DNA from: Kitasatospora azatica KCTC 9699
GTDB taxonomy: Bacteria > Actinomycetota > Actinomycetes > Streptomycetales > Streptomycetaceae
Direction: 5' to 3'
NCBI RefSeq assembly: GCF_000744785.1
Contig: NZ_JQMO01000003.1
Location: forward strand, 4,340,001-4,404,000
Length of the DNA stretch: 64,000 nt
Below the pieces are notes generated by a model. That model saw only the letters and a list, made by a program, of their open reading frames with translations. It ran no database searches and had not been told where the DNA came from. Numbering within the stretch: position 1 is the stretch's first letter; every line of letters begins with the position of its first letter. Below are positions 8,253-16,959 of this stretch, one piece after another. The position numbers and the translations under genes are program-made.

Positions 8253-8289
8253 CGCGCCATTGTGCAACGAAGCCGGCCGGCCGCGGTCA

Positions 8290-9114
8290 TCACGCGTCTC
8301 GCCGCTTGAGCACCACGGCGGCGCCGATCAGCGCGGCCGCGACGTAGCCGCAGATCACGGCGAAGCCGGTCCAGGGCGCGAGGGTGCCCGGGTCGGCGTG
8401 CAGGGTGGCCACCGCCTGGCCGGCGGCGCCGGGCAGGTACGGGCTGATGTGGCTGTTCCAGTTGGCCGGCAGGGCCTCCATCAGGGCGGGCAGCACCAGC
8501 AGGGTGCCGAAGACGGCGGCGATGCCGCCGGCGGTGTTGCGGATCATCGCGCCGATGCCGATCGCGAGCAGGCCGACCGCGGTCAGGTAGAGCCCGACCC
8601 CGATCACGGTGCGGGTGACGCCGGCGGCGGACAGCGTGGTCTGCACGTTGTTGCTGGACAGCACCGCCTGGCCGCCGAAGAAGGCGACGAAGGCCGTCAC
8701 GGTGGTCACCACCAGGGTCACCGCGCCGAACACCGCCGCCTTGGCCCACAGGACCGGGAGGCGGCGCGGGACGGCGGAGAGCGAGGCGCGGATCATGCCC
8801 GTGCTGTACTCGCCGCTGACCACCAGGACCCCGAGTACGCCGACGGCCAGCTGCGCCGCCAGGTAGCCGCGCAGGCTGCGGTCCGCCGCGTCGATGGTGA
8901 AGGCCCGGTCGTGTGCCTCCGGGTGGTTCAGGTGGTCGATCGCGCCGTAGCAGGCGAGCAGACCGAAGCCGACCATGAACACCACGGCGGCCAGCAGGGT
9001 GAAGTAACTCGACCGCAGCGTCCGGAACTTGATCCACTCGGAGTGGACGACCCGGGGCAGCGTGACGCCGCCGCCGGACTTGGACGGGGCGGGGATGGCG
9101 GTGACGGTGGTCAT
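8290..9114 (-). CDS. ABC-2 type transporter permease
   Basis: A 274-residue protein with a short cytoplasmic N-terminus (VVHSEWIKFRTLRSSYFTLL, typical of this permease class) and six membrane segments. The EYSTGMIRASLSAVPRR motif follows TM2. Such permeases work with a single ATPase to export peptides, lipids or antibiotics. Its start overlaps the ATPase stop by 4 bases. The histidine kinase begins 37 bases downstream, giving the order ATPase, permease, kinase, regulator on one strand. Confidence 0.92.
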   Translation of the reverse strand: MTTVTAIPAPSKSGGGVTLPRVVHSEWIKFRTLRSSYFTLLAAVVFMVGFGLLACYGAIDHLNHPEAHDRAFTIDAADRSLRGYLAAQLAVGVLGVLVVSGEYSTGMIRASLSAVPRRLPVLWAKAAVFGAVTLVVTTVTAFVAFFGGQAVLSSNNVQTTLSAAGVTRTVIGVGLYLTAVGLLAIGIGAMIRNTAGGIAAVFGTLLVLPALMEALPANWNSHISPYLPGAAGQAVATLHADPGTLAPWTGFAVICGYVAAALIGAAVVLKRRDA

Positions 9115-10055
9115 GCGACGGGCTCCTTGACCAGCTCGGCCGGCGCGATGGCCGCCTCGTACTCGACGGCGTCCCGGGTCAGCTCCATGAACGCCTCCTC
9201 CAGCGATGCCTGACGGGGCGTCAGCTCGAAGAGCACCACCCCGTGCGCGGCGGCCAGTCGGCCGACCTGCTCGCTGTCGGCGCCCGCCACGACGAGCCGC
9301 TGCGGGTCCTCGTCCGCGTCGACGGTCACCTGCGGCAGCGCGGTGAGCAGTTCGGTCAGCTGCGCGGCGTCGGGGGTGCGGACCAGCACCCCGCCCTGCG
9401 AGGCACTGGCGGTGAACTCGGCCACCGAGGTGTCCGCGATCAGCCGGCCGCGACCGATCACGATCAGGTGCTCGGCGGTCAGCGCCATCTCGCTCATCAG
9501 GTGTGAGGAGACCAGCACCGTACGGCCTTCGGCGGCCAGCGACTTGAGCAGGTTGCGGATCCACAGGATGCCCTCGGGGTCGAGCCCGTTGACCGGCTCG
9601 TCCAGGATCAGCGTGGCCGGGTCGCCGAGCAGCGCCGAGGCGATGCCCAGGCGCTGGCCCATGCCGAGTGAGAAGCCGCCGGCCCGCTTGCGGGCCACCT
9701 CGCGCAGGCCGACCAGGTCGATCACCTCGTCGACCCGGGCCCGCGGGATGCCGTGGGTGGCGGCCAGCGCCAGCAGGTGGTTGAAGGCGGAGCGGCCGGT
9801 GTGGATGGCGCGCGCCTCCAGCATCGCGCCCACCTCGCGCAGCGGCGCGGCGTGGTCGGCGTACCGACGGCCGTTCACGGTGGCGTGGCCGGCGCTGGGC
9901 GCGTCCAGGCCCAGCAGCATCCGCATGGTGGTGGACTTGCCGGCGCCGTTGGGGCCGAGGAATCCGGTCACGATGCCGGGGCGGACGCTGAAACTCAGCT
10001 CCTGGACGGCGGTCTTGGGGCCGTAGCGCTTGGTGAGGCCGACGGCTTCGATCAT
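9111..10055 (-). CDS. ABC transporter ATP-binding protein (exporter type)
   Basis: A 314-residue ATPase. Walker A is GPNGAGKST near residue 37, the signature LGMGQRLGIASALLGDP near 137 (FSLGMGQ variant of LSGGQ), and Walker B LILDEPVNGLDPEG near 157 followed by the SSHLMSE switch His. A C-terminal ~90-residue extension is typical of DrrA/BcrA-like exporter ATPases. It is the first gene of the four- or five-gene minus-strand unit. A 12-bp palindrome lies 129 bases upstream. Confidence 0.95.
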   Translation of the reverse strand: MIEAVGLTKRYGPKTAVQELSFSVRPGIVTGFLGPNGAGKSTTMRMLLGLDAPSAGHATVNGRRYADHAAPLREVGAMLEARAIHTGRSAFNHLLALAATHGIPRARVDEVIDLVGLREVARKRAGGFSLGMGQRLGIASALLGDPATLILDEPVNGLDPEGILWIRNLLKSLAAEGRTVLVSSHLMSEMALTAEHLIVIGRGRLIADTSVAEFTASASQGGVLVRTPDAAQLTELLTALPQVTVDADEDPQRLVVAGADSEQVGRLAAAHGVVLFELTPRQASLEEAFMELTRDAVEYEAAIAPAELVKEPVA

Positions 10056-10183
10056 CTGTGGTCCTCGGGCGAGGGGGTGGACGGGCGGGACAGGTCCACG
10101 CTAGTCAGCAGGTCAGCCGGGTTCGAGCGGCGTGAGGAGGAGCCGGAAGGGGCGACTGTGCACCGCGAGATGCAGCCGGGGTA

Positions 10184-10195
10184 CGTCTTAAGACG
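10184..10195. promoter_or_regulatory. 12-bp palindrome in the ABC/chitinase intergenic region
   Basis: CGTCTTAAGACG is a perfect palindrome in an otherwise GC-rich 453-base intergenic stretch (10056-10508). It is closer to the ABC operon start (129 bases) than to the chitinase start (314 bases), so it may be an operator for the exporter/two-component operon. No consensus promoter could be placed next to it with confidence. Confidence 0.4.
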
Positions 10196-10289
10196 GACCT
10201 TGATTCGAGTGCGGAGGTTTAGCCGCAGGCCAGCAGCCGAGTGGCGACGACCCGAACCTTAACGCCGGCTCAAGGCTGCCGGGCGGCCC

Positions 10290-10320
10290 TTGACGGCCCA
10301 CCTGGTCTAGTCCATTTTAA
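10290..10320 (+). promoter_or_regulatory. Chitinase promoter with DasR-like operator
   Basis: TTGACG at 10290-10295 is a good -35 box, and the A/T-rich CATTTTAA at 10313-10320 supplies the -10 region with 17-19 bp spacing. Between and overlapping them, at 10303-10314, is TGGTCTAGTCCA, one mismatch from the palindromic core TGGTCTAGACCA bound by DasR, the GntR-type N-acetylglucosamine regulator of Streptomyces chitin genes. An operator in the spacer fits repression relieved by glucosamine-6-phosphate. The element sits about 190 bases before the chitinase start; the rest of the region shows no gene. Confidence 0.75.
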
Positions 10321-10508
10321 TCCGCAGGTGCAGGGAGCCCCTGAGCCGGCGTCAGAGGTCTCGACCACTGACGCCGGTCCTGGGGCGCTCGGCGCCGATC
10401 GCACGCTGCACGATTCCCCACTGTCATGCCCATGGCCGCGCGAGTCCCACCTCGCCGGTCGCATCCCAACCGGGCATGCCGGCCCCCACAACCAGGAGTC
10501 ACGCAACC

Positions 10509-12335
10509 ATGCTTTCTCGTACTGTCGCGCGGGAGACCGCGAACACCGCGGGGCCGGCCGGCAAGCGCCGCCGCCCCAAGAGCGTCGCGGCCCTGGCCGT
10601 CGGCACCAGCGCCGCACTGCTGCTCGGCGCCTCGCTCGCCCTGACCTCCGGCGGCACCGCCAGCGCGGCCGCCACCAACACCACCGGCGCTGCCGCCACC
10701 AGCGGCGGCATCAAGGTGGCCTACTTCGACCAGTGGTCGGTCTACGGCAACGCCTACTACCCCAAGACGGTCCAGGACACCGGCATCGCCGGGAAGTTGG
10801 ACTACATGATCTACGACTTCGCCAATATCGACCCGACCACCTTCAAGTGTTTCGAGGCGACCAAGGCGGCGTCCCAGGACGACAACAACCCCAACGCCGG
10901 TGACGGCGCCGCCGACGCGTTCGCCGACTACCAGAAGTCCTACGGCGCGGACACCAGCGTGGACGGCGTGGCCGACACCTGGAACCAGCCGATCACCGGC
11001 AACTTCAACCAGCTGAAGAAGCTGAAGGCGAAGAACCCCAACCTCAAGATCCTGATGTCGATCGGTGGTTGGACCTACTCCAAGTTCTTCTCCGACGCGG
11101 CCGCGACCGACAGCTCGCGCAAGAACCTGGTCTCCTCCTGCATCGACATGTTCATCAAGGGCAACCTCCCGGTGGACGCCGGCTTCGGCGGTCCCGGCTC
11201 GGCGGCCGGCATCTTCGACGGCTTCGACCTGGACTGGGAGTACCCGGGCGGCGGCGGCCACACCGGCAACCACTCATCCGCGGCCGACAAGCAGAACTTC
11301 ACCGCGCTGCTCGCGGAGTTCCGCTCCGAGCTGGACGCCCAGGGCAAGGCCGACAACAAGACCTACGCGCTGAGCGCGGCGGTCGGAGCCGGCCAGGACA
11401 AGATCCAGAACTACGAGACCGACAAGATCGGCCAGTACCTGACGTTCCTGGACGTCATGACCTACGACATGCACGGCGCCTGGGACGCGACCGGCCCGAC
11501 CAACCACCAGGCCGCGCTCTACTCGGACCCGAACGACCCGATGACCCCGGTCAAGCCGGGCAGCTCCAAGTACTCGATCGACGAGGCCGTCAAGGCCTGG
11601 ACGGTCGGTGACAAGGAGTACGGGATCCCGGGTGGCTTCCCGGCCAAGAAGATCAACATGGGTGTGCCGTTCTACTACCGCGGCTGGACCGGTGTGCCGG
11701 CCGGCGCCGACCACGGCCTGTTCCAGAGCGCGACCGGCCCCGCCACCGGTGCGGCCATGTCGGGCAACGTGAACGGCATCCGGATGTACAAGGAGCTCAA
11801 CGGCTTCGTGGACAACCCGGCGCAGACCTACTGGGACGACACCGCGAAGGCCGCCTACTTCTACGACGGCACCACCTTCTGGAGCGGTGAGAACGCCAAG
11901 TCGATCCAGGCCAAGGCCGACTACCTGCACTGCAACGGCCTCGGCGGCTCGTTCGCCTTCTCGCTCTACGACCTGGGCACCCAGACCGGCCTGTTCGACA
12001 CCATGGTGACCGCGACCAACGGCTCGGCCGCCAACTGCCCGGCCCCGCCGACCTCCTCCTCGCCCACCACCCCGGTCCCGACCACCCCCGTGCCGACGAC
12101 TCCGGCGCCGACCACCCCCGTGCCGACCACGCCGGTCCCGACCACCCCGGTCCCGACCACCCCGGCCCCCGGCAGCTGCACCGCGCCGAGCTGGTCCGCC
12201 AGTGCGGTGTACGCCACCGCCGGCACCAAGGTCTCCTGGAAGGGCCACTACTACACCAACAAGTGGTGGACCACGAACGAGGACCCGAGCCTGAGCGGCC
12301 AGTGGGGCGTCTGGGCTGACAACGGCCCCTGCTGA
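10509..12335 (+). CDS. Secreted GH18 chitinase with C-terminal chitin-binding module
   Basis: A 608-residue exoenzyme. Residues 1-55 are a long signal peptide with an Arg/Lys-rich n-region (GKRRRPK) and an AxA-like exit. Residues ~70-515 are a GH18 barrel with the DxxDxDxE motif DGFDLDWEYPG; the acid/base Glu is E244. A Pro/Thr linker of PTTPV-type repeats spans ~522-556. Residues 557-608 resemble a CBM5/12 chitin-binding module (SWSASAVYATAGTKVSWKGH, KWWTTNEDPS), bracketed by two Cys. It hydrolyses chitin outside the cell. ATG 10509 follows a GGAG-containing Shine-Dalgarno (CAGGAGTC); the DasR-like site lies upstream. Confidence 0.95.
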   Translation: MLSRTVARETANTAGPAGKRRRPKSVAALAVGTSAALLLGASLALTSGGTASAAATNTTGAAATSGGIKVAYFDQWSVYGNAYYPKTVQDTGIAGKLDYMIYDFANIDPTTFKCFEATKAASQDDNNPNAGDGAADAFADYQKSYGADTSVDGVADTWNQPITGNFNQLKKLKAKNPNLKILMSIGGWTYSKFFSDAAATDSSRKNLVSSCIDMFIKGNLPVDAGFGGPGSAAGIFDGFDLDWEYPGGGGHTGNHSSAADKQNFTALLAEFRSELDAQGKADNKTYALSAAVGAGQDKIQNYETDKIGQYLTFLDVMTYDMHGAWDATGPTNHQAALYSDPNDPMTPVKPGSSKYSIDEAVKAWTVGDKEYGIPGGFPAKKINMGVPFYYRGWTGVPAGADHGLFQSATGPATGAAMSGNVNGIRMYKELNGFVDNPAQTYWDDTAKAAYFYDGTTFWSGENAKSIQAKADYLHCNGLGGSFAFSLYDLGTQTGLFDTMVTATNGSAANCPAPPTSSSPTTPVPTTPVPTTPAPTTPVPTTPVPTTPVPTTPAPGSCTAPSWSASAVYATAGTKVSWKGHYYTNKWWTTNEDPSLSGQWGVWADNGPC

Positions 12336-12374
12336 CCCACCCCCCCCCGAGCAGCACCCCGCCCTCGAAGAACA

Positions 12375-12410
12375 CCGTGGCCCCGGAGCGATCGCGCTCC
12401 GGGGCCACGG
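12375..12410. terminator. Bidirectional terminator hairpin
   Basis: A perfect 16-bp stem, CCGTGGCCCCGGAGCG (12375-12390) with its complement at 12395-12410, closes on a 4-base ATCG loop. It lies between the convergent chitinase and VOC genes and so can serve both. It lacks a T-tract, as is usual in streptomycetes. Confidence 0.85.
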
Positions 12411-12431
12411 CCCATCCCGACCGACCTGCCG

Positions 12432-13220
12432 TCAGGAACCCTCGGGCATCTCCGGCTTGATCACCCAGAAGACCCCGCCCTGCGGGTCGCTGAGTGCGCC
12501 CATCCGCCCGACCGGGGTGTCCATCGCCGGGACGATCAGCGAGCCGCCGGCCCGCACGGCCGCGTCCACCGTGCTGTCCACGTCGTCCACCGCGAAGTAG
12601 GTGGCCCAGTGCGGCGGGGTGCCGGCCGGGTGGTTCTCCAGGCTCTGCGCGCCGCCGACCACCTTGCCCTCGACGTTCAGGCCGAGGTAGCCCTCCATGC
12701 CCTCCATCGGCACCAGGTCGATGCCCAGCGCCGGGCCGTAGAAGGCGGTGGCGGCCTTGGTGTCACTGGTGTTGAGCTCGTTCCAGATCACCGCACCGGG
12801 CTCGTTGACGATCTGCGCGCCGAAGAAGTCCACCGGCTGCCAGACGCCGAAGACCGCGCCGGTCGGGTCCTTGGCCACCAGCATCCTGCCGACCGTACCG
12901 ACGTCCATCACCGGGAAGAGCAGATCACCGCCGTTGGCGGTGATCTTGGCGGCGGTGGCGTCCGCGTCGTTGCTGGCCAGGTAGGTGGTCCAGACGGTGG
13001 GCGGCGGCGGGTTGTCGCCCATCGCCATCGCCGGGCCGATGCCGGCCACCGGCTTGTCGTTCAGCATGAGCACCGCGTAGCCGCCGAACTCCTCGGGGCC
13101 CTTCTCGCCCTGCCAGCCGAACAGGTCGCGGTAGAAGTCGATGGCCGCCTGCAGGTCAGGGGCCATCAGGTCGACCCAGCACGGCGTGCCGGGCGTGTAC
13201 GGGTTGCTGACCACGGGCAT
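12432..13220 (-). CDS. Two-domain VOC (glyoxalase-fold) protein, Cfp30B-like
   Basis: A 262-residue protein made of two VOC domains in tandem: residues ~10-125 (PCWVDLMAPDLQAAIDFYRD, GWQ, then KDPTGAVFGVWQP) and ~140-258 (VIWNELNTSDTKAATAFYGP, then SDPQGGVFWVIKP). The arrangement matches the actinobacterial 27-kDa antigen Cfp30B group. Substrate unknown; members are proposed to act on or bind small electrophiles or antibiotics. GGAGG lies 9 bases before the ATG. A MarR regulator is encoded just upstream on the same strand. Confidence 0.88.
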   Translation of the reverse strand: MPVVSNPYTPGTPCWVDLMAPDLQAAIDFYRDLFGWQGEKGPEEFGGYAVLMLNDKPVAGIGPAMAMGDNPPPPTVWTTYLASNDADATAAKITANGGDLLFPVMDVGTVGRMLVAKDPTGAVFGVWQPVDFFGAQIVNEPGAVIWNELNTSDTKAATAFYGPALGIDLVPMEGMEGYLGLNVEGKVVGGAQSLENHPAGTPPHWATYFAVDDVDSTVDAAVRAGGSLIVPAMDTPVGRMGALSDPQGGVFWVIKPEMPEGS

Positions 13221-13354
13221 GGGTGTCGCCTCCAGGGCGGAAGTGGTCCGGACTGACTTCTGTCGCCCCCCAAGGAGCCACCCTGCCGCCGTCCGGCCCC
13301 CTGCGCCACTCAACACTCGGGGCCGCCCAAGACTCGCCACTCACGATCGGGAAG

Positions 13355-13897
13355 TCAGGGCGTCCCGTCCTCGATCCGGCGCAGCATCCGCACCAGCAGC
13401 TCGGAGAGCACCGCGCGCTCCTCGGGTGCCACGTCCTGCAGCAGTTCCTCCTCGAAGACCGCCGCCATCCGCATCGACTCCAGCCACTTGTCCCGGCCGT
13501 TCCCGGTGAGCTCGATGATCACCCGGACCCGGTTGGCCTCGTCGCGCTCCCGGGTGACCAGGTCCTCGGCCACCATTCGGTCGATCCGGTGGGTCATCGC
13601 GGCGGGGGTGAGGCCGAGCCGCTTGGCCAGTTCGCCGGGGCCGAGCCGGTACGGGCTGCCGGAGACGACCAGCGCCTTGAGCACCTCCCACTCGGCGCTG
13701 GTGATCCCCAGCACAGTCAGCTGCCGGCCGTAGGCCACCGACATCCGCCGGGCGACCCGGGAGAGGGAGGACACGATGGTCTCCACCTGGGGGTCCACGG
13801 TGGGGAATTCCCGCTGGTAGACGGCCACCTGCTCGGTGATGTCCAGCTCGGTGGCGGCCCCTGAAGCGGGCTGGCCAGCGGGCTTGCGTGCGCTCAT
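13355..13897 (-). CDS. MarR family transcriptional regulator
   Basis: A 180-residue winged-helix protein: dimerisation helices at both ends and a wHTH at ~75-145 (LTPAAMTHRIDRMVAEDLVT then a D-x-N-R-V-R-V wing). It is divergently transcribed from an MFS transporter 138 bases away; inverted repeats lie on the intervening promoter. This is the standard arrangement of a MarR repressor controlling an efflux pump and itself. The ligand is unknown. Confidence 0.92.
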   Translation of the reverse strand: MSARKPAGQPASGAATELDITEQVAVYQREFPTVDPQVETIVSSLSRVARRMSVAYGRQLTVLGITSAEWEVLKALVVSGSPYRLGPGELAKRLGLTPAAMTHRIDRMVAEDLVTRERDEANRVRVIIELTGNGRDKWLESMRMAAVFEEELLQDVAPEERAVLSELLVRMLRRIEDGTP

Positions 13898-13936
13898 GGG
13901 GCCAGTCTCCCACGCTCGGCTGCCCTGCTTAAGCCT

Positions 13937-13974
13937 TTGACGGAATACTGTTTCGCTCAGTAGAGTTTAGCTCT
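13937..13974 (+). promoter_or_regulatory. MFS promoter with inverted-repeat operator candidates
   Basis: TTGACG (13937-13942) and TAGAGT (13961-13966) form a near-consensus promoter with 18-bp spacing, reading toward the MFS gene. TACTG-N7-CAGTA (13946-13962) lies in the spacer and AGAG-N5-CTCT (13962-13974) over the -10 end. Both are plausible binding sites for the divergent MarR protein. Confidence 0.6.
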
Positions 13975-14035
13975 GAAATCTTGCGCTCTGAAGTACTGAC
14001 GTACGGCAGGCCGAGCACGACGAAGGGGTGTCTCC

Positions 14036-15319
14036 ATGAAGCAGCAGAAGTACGGCGCGGGCGGCACCCTGCGCCGGGTCCAGCTCGGCAACGCGCTCAG
14101 CGCCTTCGGCAGCGGGTTCACGATGCCGTACATGTTCATCTACGTGGACCAGGTGCGCGGGCTCGGCTCGCTCGCCGCCGGGCTGGTCTTCACCGTGTTC
14201 GCGCTGGCCGCACTGGTGGTGCTGCCGTTCGCCGGTCGCGGCATCGACCGGTACGGGCCGCGCCCGGTGCTGCTGGCCGGCTGCGCGCTGGCCGCCGTCG
14301 GCGCCTTCTCCTTCGGGCAGGCGAGCGGGACGGCCGGGCTGCTGGTCGCGTCCTTCCTGTTCGGCGGCGGGGTCACCACCTGCCAGCCGGCGCTGGCCAC
14401 CATGATCGTCCGCTGCTCCACCGCCAAGACCCGCTCGCACGCCTTCGCGCTGCAGTTCACCCTGGTCAACCTGGGCATGGGGATCGGCGCGCTGGTCGGC
14501 GGCCAGATCGTGGACGTGGCCGACCCGGCCAGCCTGACCCGGCTGTTCACCATCGAGGCGGCGACCTTCCTGGGCCTGGCGCTGGTCACCGGCACTGCGC
14601 GGATCCCGCGTCCGGCGCCGGTCCTGGTGATCGACGGCAACGCGCCCACCGGGCCGCGCGCACTGCTCGCCGACAAGGCGATGCTGCGCCTGTGCCTGCT
14701 GGCCGGCCTGATCTTCTTCACCTGCTACGGCCAGTTCGAGTCCGGCGTCGCGGCCTTCGCCACCGACACGGTGAAGACCGCGCCGGCCACCCTGGGCCTG
14801 GCGATCGGTGCCAACGCGGTGACCATCGTGCTGCTGCAGATGTTCATGGTCAGGATCACCGCCAAGCGCCGCCGCACCACCGCGATGGCCGCCACCGGCG
14901 TGGTCTGGCTCGGCGCCTGGGGCATGGCCCTGCTGGCCGGGCTGATCCGCGGCGAGGCGGCGGCCGCCACCGTCGCGATCGTCTCGATCTACGTGCTCTT
15001 CGGCGTCGGCGAGTCGATGCTCGCCCCGACCCTGGGCCCGATCGTCGCCGACCTCGCCCCGACCCGGCTGCTCGGCACCTACAACTCCGCCTTCGCACTG
15101 GTCAAGCAGACCGCCATCGCGGTCGGCCCGGCCGTCGGCGTGCTGCTGGTCGGCTCCGGCACCTGGCCGCTCTACCTGGCCGCGATGACCGGCTGCACGC
15201 TGCTGATCATCACCCTGGCGTTGCGCCTGCGCCGGTACCTGACCCCGGCTCAGGACAACGTCGCCGAGCGTCCGACCCCGGTCCCCGTGCCGGTCCGCGA
15301 GCTCCAGACGGCGGCATGA
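14036..15319 (+). CDS. MFS transporter (12-helix, DHA1-like)
   Basis: A 427-residue protein with about 12 membrane segments. The loop after TM2 carries the MFS motif A variant GRGIDRYGPRP near residue 75. A central cytoplasmic stretch (residues 195-215) divides the two six-helix halves. It is likely a proton-coupled exporter of a drug or small metabolite, judged by its divergent MarR regulator; substrate cannot be read from sequence. GGGG-type Shine-Dalgarno lies before ATG 14036. Confidence 0.9.
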   Translation: MKQQKYGAGGTLRRVQLGNALSAFGSGFTMPYMFIYVDQVRGLGSLAAGLVFTVFALAALVVLPFAGRGIDRYGPRPVLLAGCALAAVGAFSFGQASGTAGLLVASFLFGGGVTTCQPALATMIVRCSTAKTRSHAFALQFTLVNLGMGIGALVGGQIVDVADPASLTRLFTIEAATFLGLALVTGTARIPRPAPVLVIDGNAPTGPRALLADKAMLRLCLLAGLIFFTCYGQFESGVAAFATDTVKTAPATLGLAIGANAVTIVLLQMFMVRITAKRRRTTAMAATGVVWLGAWGMALLAGLIRGEAAAATVAIVSIYVLFGVGESMLAPTLGPIVADLAPTRLLGTYNSAFALVKQTAIAVGPAVGVLLVGSGTWPLYLAAMTGCTLLIITLALRLRRYLTPAQDNVAERPTPVPVPVRELQTAA

Positions 15320-15387
15320 GAGGGTGACAGGGCAGACCGCCCGTACCCAGCGTCGGCGGTGATCGACGAGTCGACAACGGTGGGGTC

Positions 15388-16959
15388 ATGGCAGAGACGG
15401 CAGTGATCGAACGGCCGGCGGGTGGGGCGCATGCCCAGTCGGCGGCCGTTCGGTCGTCCGTACTGCTGGAACTGGACCGCCGGGTGCCCTGGCTGTTGCG
15501 CAACGGCGGGTGGCTGGGGCCGATCGCGGTGGCGCTCTTCGCCGGCGTGCTGCGGTTCTGGAACCTCGGCTACCCGAATGCCTTCGTCTTCGACGAGACG
15601 TACTACCCCAAGGACGCCTGGTCGCTGCTCCACCAGGGCTACGAGGGCACCTGGCCGACCAACGCCAACGAGCAGATCCTGGCCGTCCCGCAGGTCATCC
15701 CGCTCGGCGACTCGCCGGCCTTCATCGCCCATCCGCCGCTCGGCAAGTGGGTGATCGCTTTCGGCGAGTTCGTCTTCGGCCTGCACCCCTTCGGCTGGCG
15801 GGTGATGCTCGCGCTGCTCGGCACCCTCTCGGTGCTGATGCTGGCCCGGATCGGGACCCGGCTGTTCGGCTCGGCCTTGGTCGGCTGCACCGCCGCGCTG
15901 CTGATGTCGGTGGACGGCCTGCAGTTCGTGATGAGCCGCACCGGGCTGCTCGACGGTGTGCTGATGTTCTTCGTCCTCGGTGCCTTCGGCTGCCTGCTGA
16001 TCGACCGCGACCACACCCGGGCCCGGCTCGCACCGGACGGCGTGGACGGGGACACCGTCCGGCTCGGCCTGCGCCCCTGGCGGCTGGCCGCCGGACTGCT
16101 GCTCGGCGCGGCCTGCTCGGTGAAGTGGACCGGCGCGCCGATCCTGGTCGCCTTCGGCCTGCTCACCGTGCTCTGGGACCAGGCCGGGCGGCGCGCCGCC
16201 GGCGCCCGCCACCCGCTGCGCAGCATGCTGCGGCGGGACGCGCTGCCCGCCTTCGGCTCGATGGTCGGCGTCGCGGCGCTCACCTACCTCGCCTCCTGGA
16301 CCGGCTGGTTCGCCACCTCCGGCGGCTACGACCGGCAGTGGGCCGACCACCGCTCCGGCTTTGGCCCGGCCGCCTTCCGCAGCTGGTGGCACTACCAGTC
16401 CGAGATGTGGCACTTCAACACCACGCTCACCACCCCGCACACCTACCAGTCCAACCCGTGGAGCTGGCTGGTCCAGGGCCGCCCGGTCAGCATGTACTGG
16501 CAGCCCGTCGGCACCGGCCAGCAGGGCTGCACCGCCCCCGGCGGCTGCACCACCCAGATCCTGGCGCTCGGCACCCCGCTGCTCTGGTGGACGGCCTGCT
16601 TCGCGCTGCTCTACGTGCTCTGGGCCTGGTTCTTCCGCCGCGACTGGCGCTCCGGCGCGGTGCTCTGCGCGGTGGCCGCGATCTACCTGCCCTGGTTCGC
16701 CTACCAGCACCGCACCATCTTCTCCTTCTACATGGTGGTGCTGGTGCCGTTCCTCTGCCTGGCGGTGGCGCAGCTGCTGGGCGCACTGCTCGGCCCGCCC
16801 GGCTGCCCGCCCCGGCGACGGCTGTACGGCGGGCTGGCGGCCGGCGGGATCGTGCTGGCGATCATGGGCTGCTTCCTCTACTTCCTGCCGCTCTACACCG
16901 CCCAGGTGATCCCGATGACCGACTGGCAGGACCGCATGTGGTTCACCAGTTGGATCTGA
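15388..16959 (+). CDS. pmt: Dolichyl-phosphate-mannose-protein mannosyltransferase (GT39)
   Basis: A 523-residue polytopic membrane enzyme. The first extracytoplasmic loop holds the catalytic acidic pair in FVFDETYYPKDAWS (D69-E70), followed by HPPLGKW, both diagnostic of PMT enzymes; SVKWTG, WHYQSEMWHFN and WYWQPVG-like loops also fit. It transfers mannose from polyprenyl-phosphate mannose to Ser/Thr of proteins as they are exported. Streptomyces Pmt glycosylates lipoproteins and the phage phiC31 receptor. Likely substrates include proteins with Ser/Thr/Pro-rich stalks, several of which are coded in this window (inference). Confidence 0.93.
   Translation: MAETAVIERPAGGAHAQSAAVRSSVLLELDRRVPWLLRNGGWLGPIAVALFAGVLRFWNLGYPNAFVFDETYYPKDAWSLLHQGYEGTWPTNANEQILAVPQVIPLGDSPAFIAHPPLGKWVIAFGEFVFGLHPFGWRVMLALLGTLSVLMLARIGTRLFGSALVGCTAALLMSVDGLQFVMSRTGLLDGVLMFFVLGAFGCLLIDRDHTRARLAPDGVDGDTVRLGLRPWRLAAGLLLGAACSVKWTGAPILVAFGLLTVLWDQAGRRAAGARHPLRSMLRRDALPAFGSMVGVAALTYLASWTGWFATSGGYDRQWADHRSGFGPAAFRSWWHYQSEMWHFNTTLTTPHTYQSNPWSWLVQGRPVSMYWQPVGTGQQGCTAPGGCTTQILALGTPLLWWTACFALLYVLWAWFFRRDWRSGAVLCAVAAIYLPWFAYQHRTIFSFYMVVLVPFLCLAVAQLLGALLGPPGCPPRRRLYGGLAAGGIVLAIMGCFLYFLPLYTAQVIPMTDWQDRMWFTSWI

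Noticed and set aside
12058..12170. Periodic repeat in the chitinase gene
   Set aside because: It encodes the expected Pro/Thr linker (PTTPV units) and needs no other explanation.
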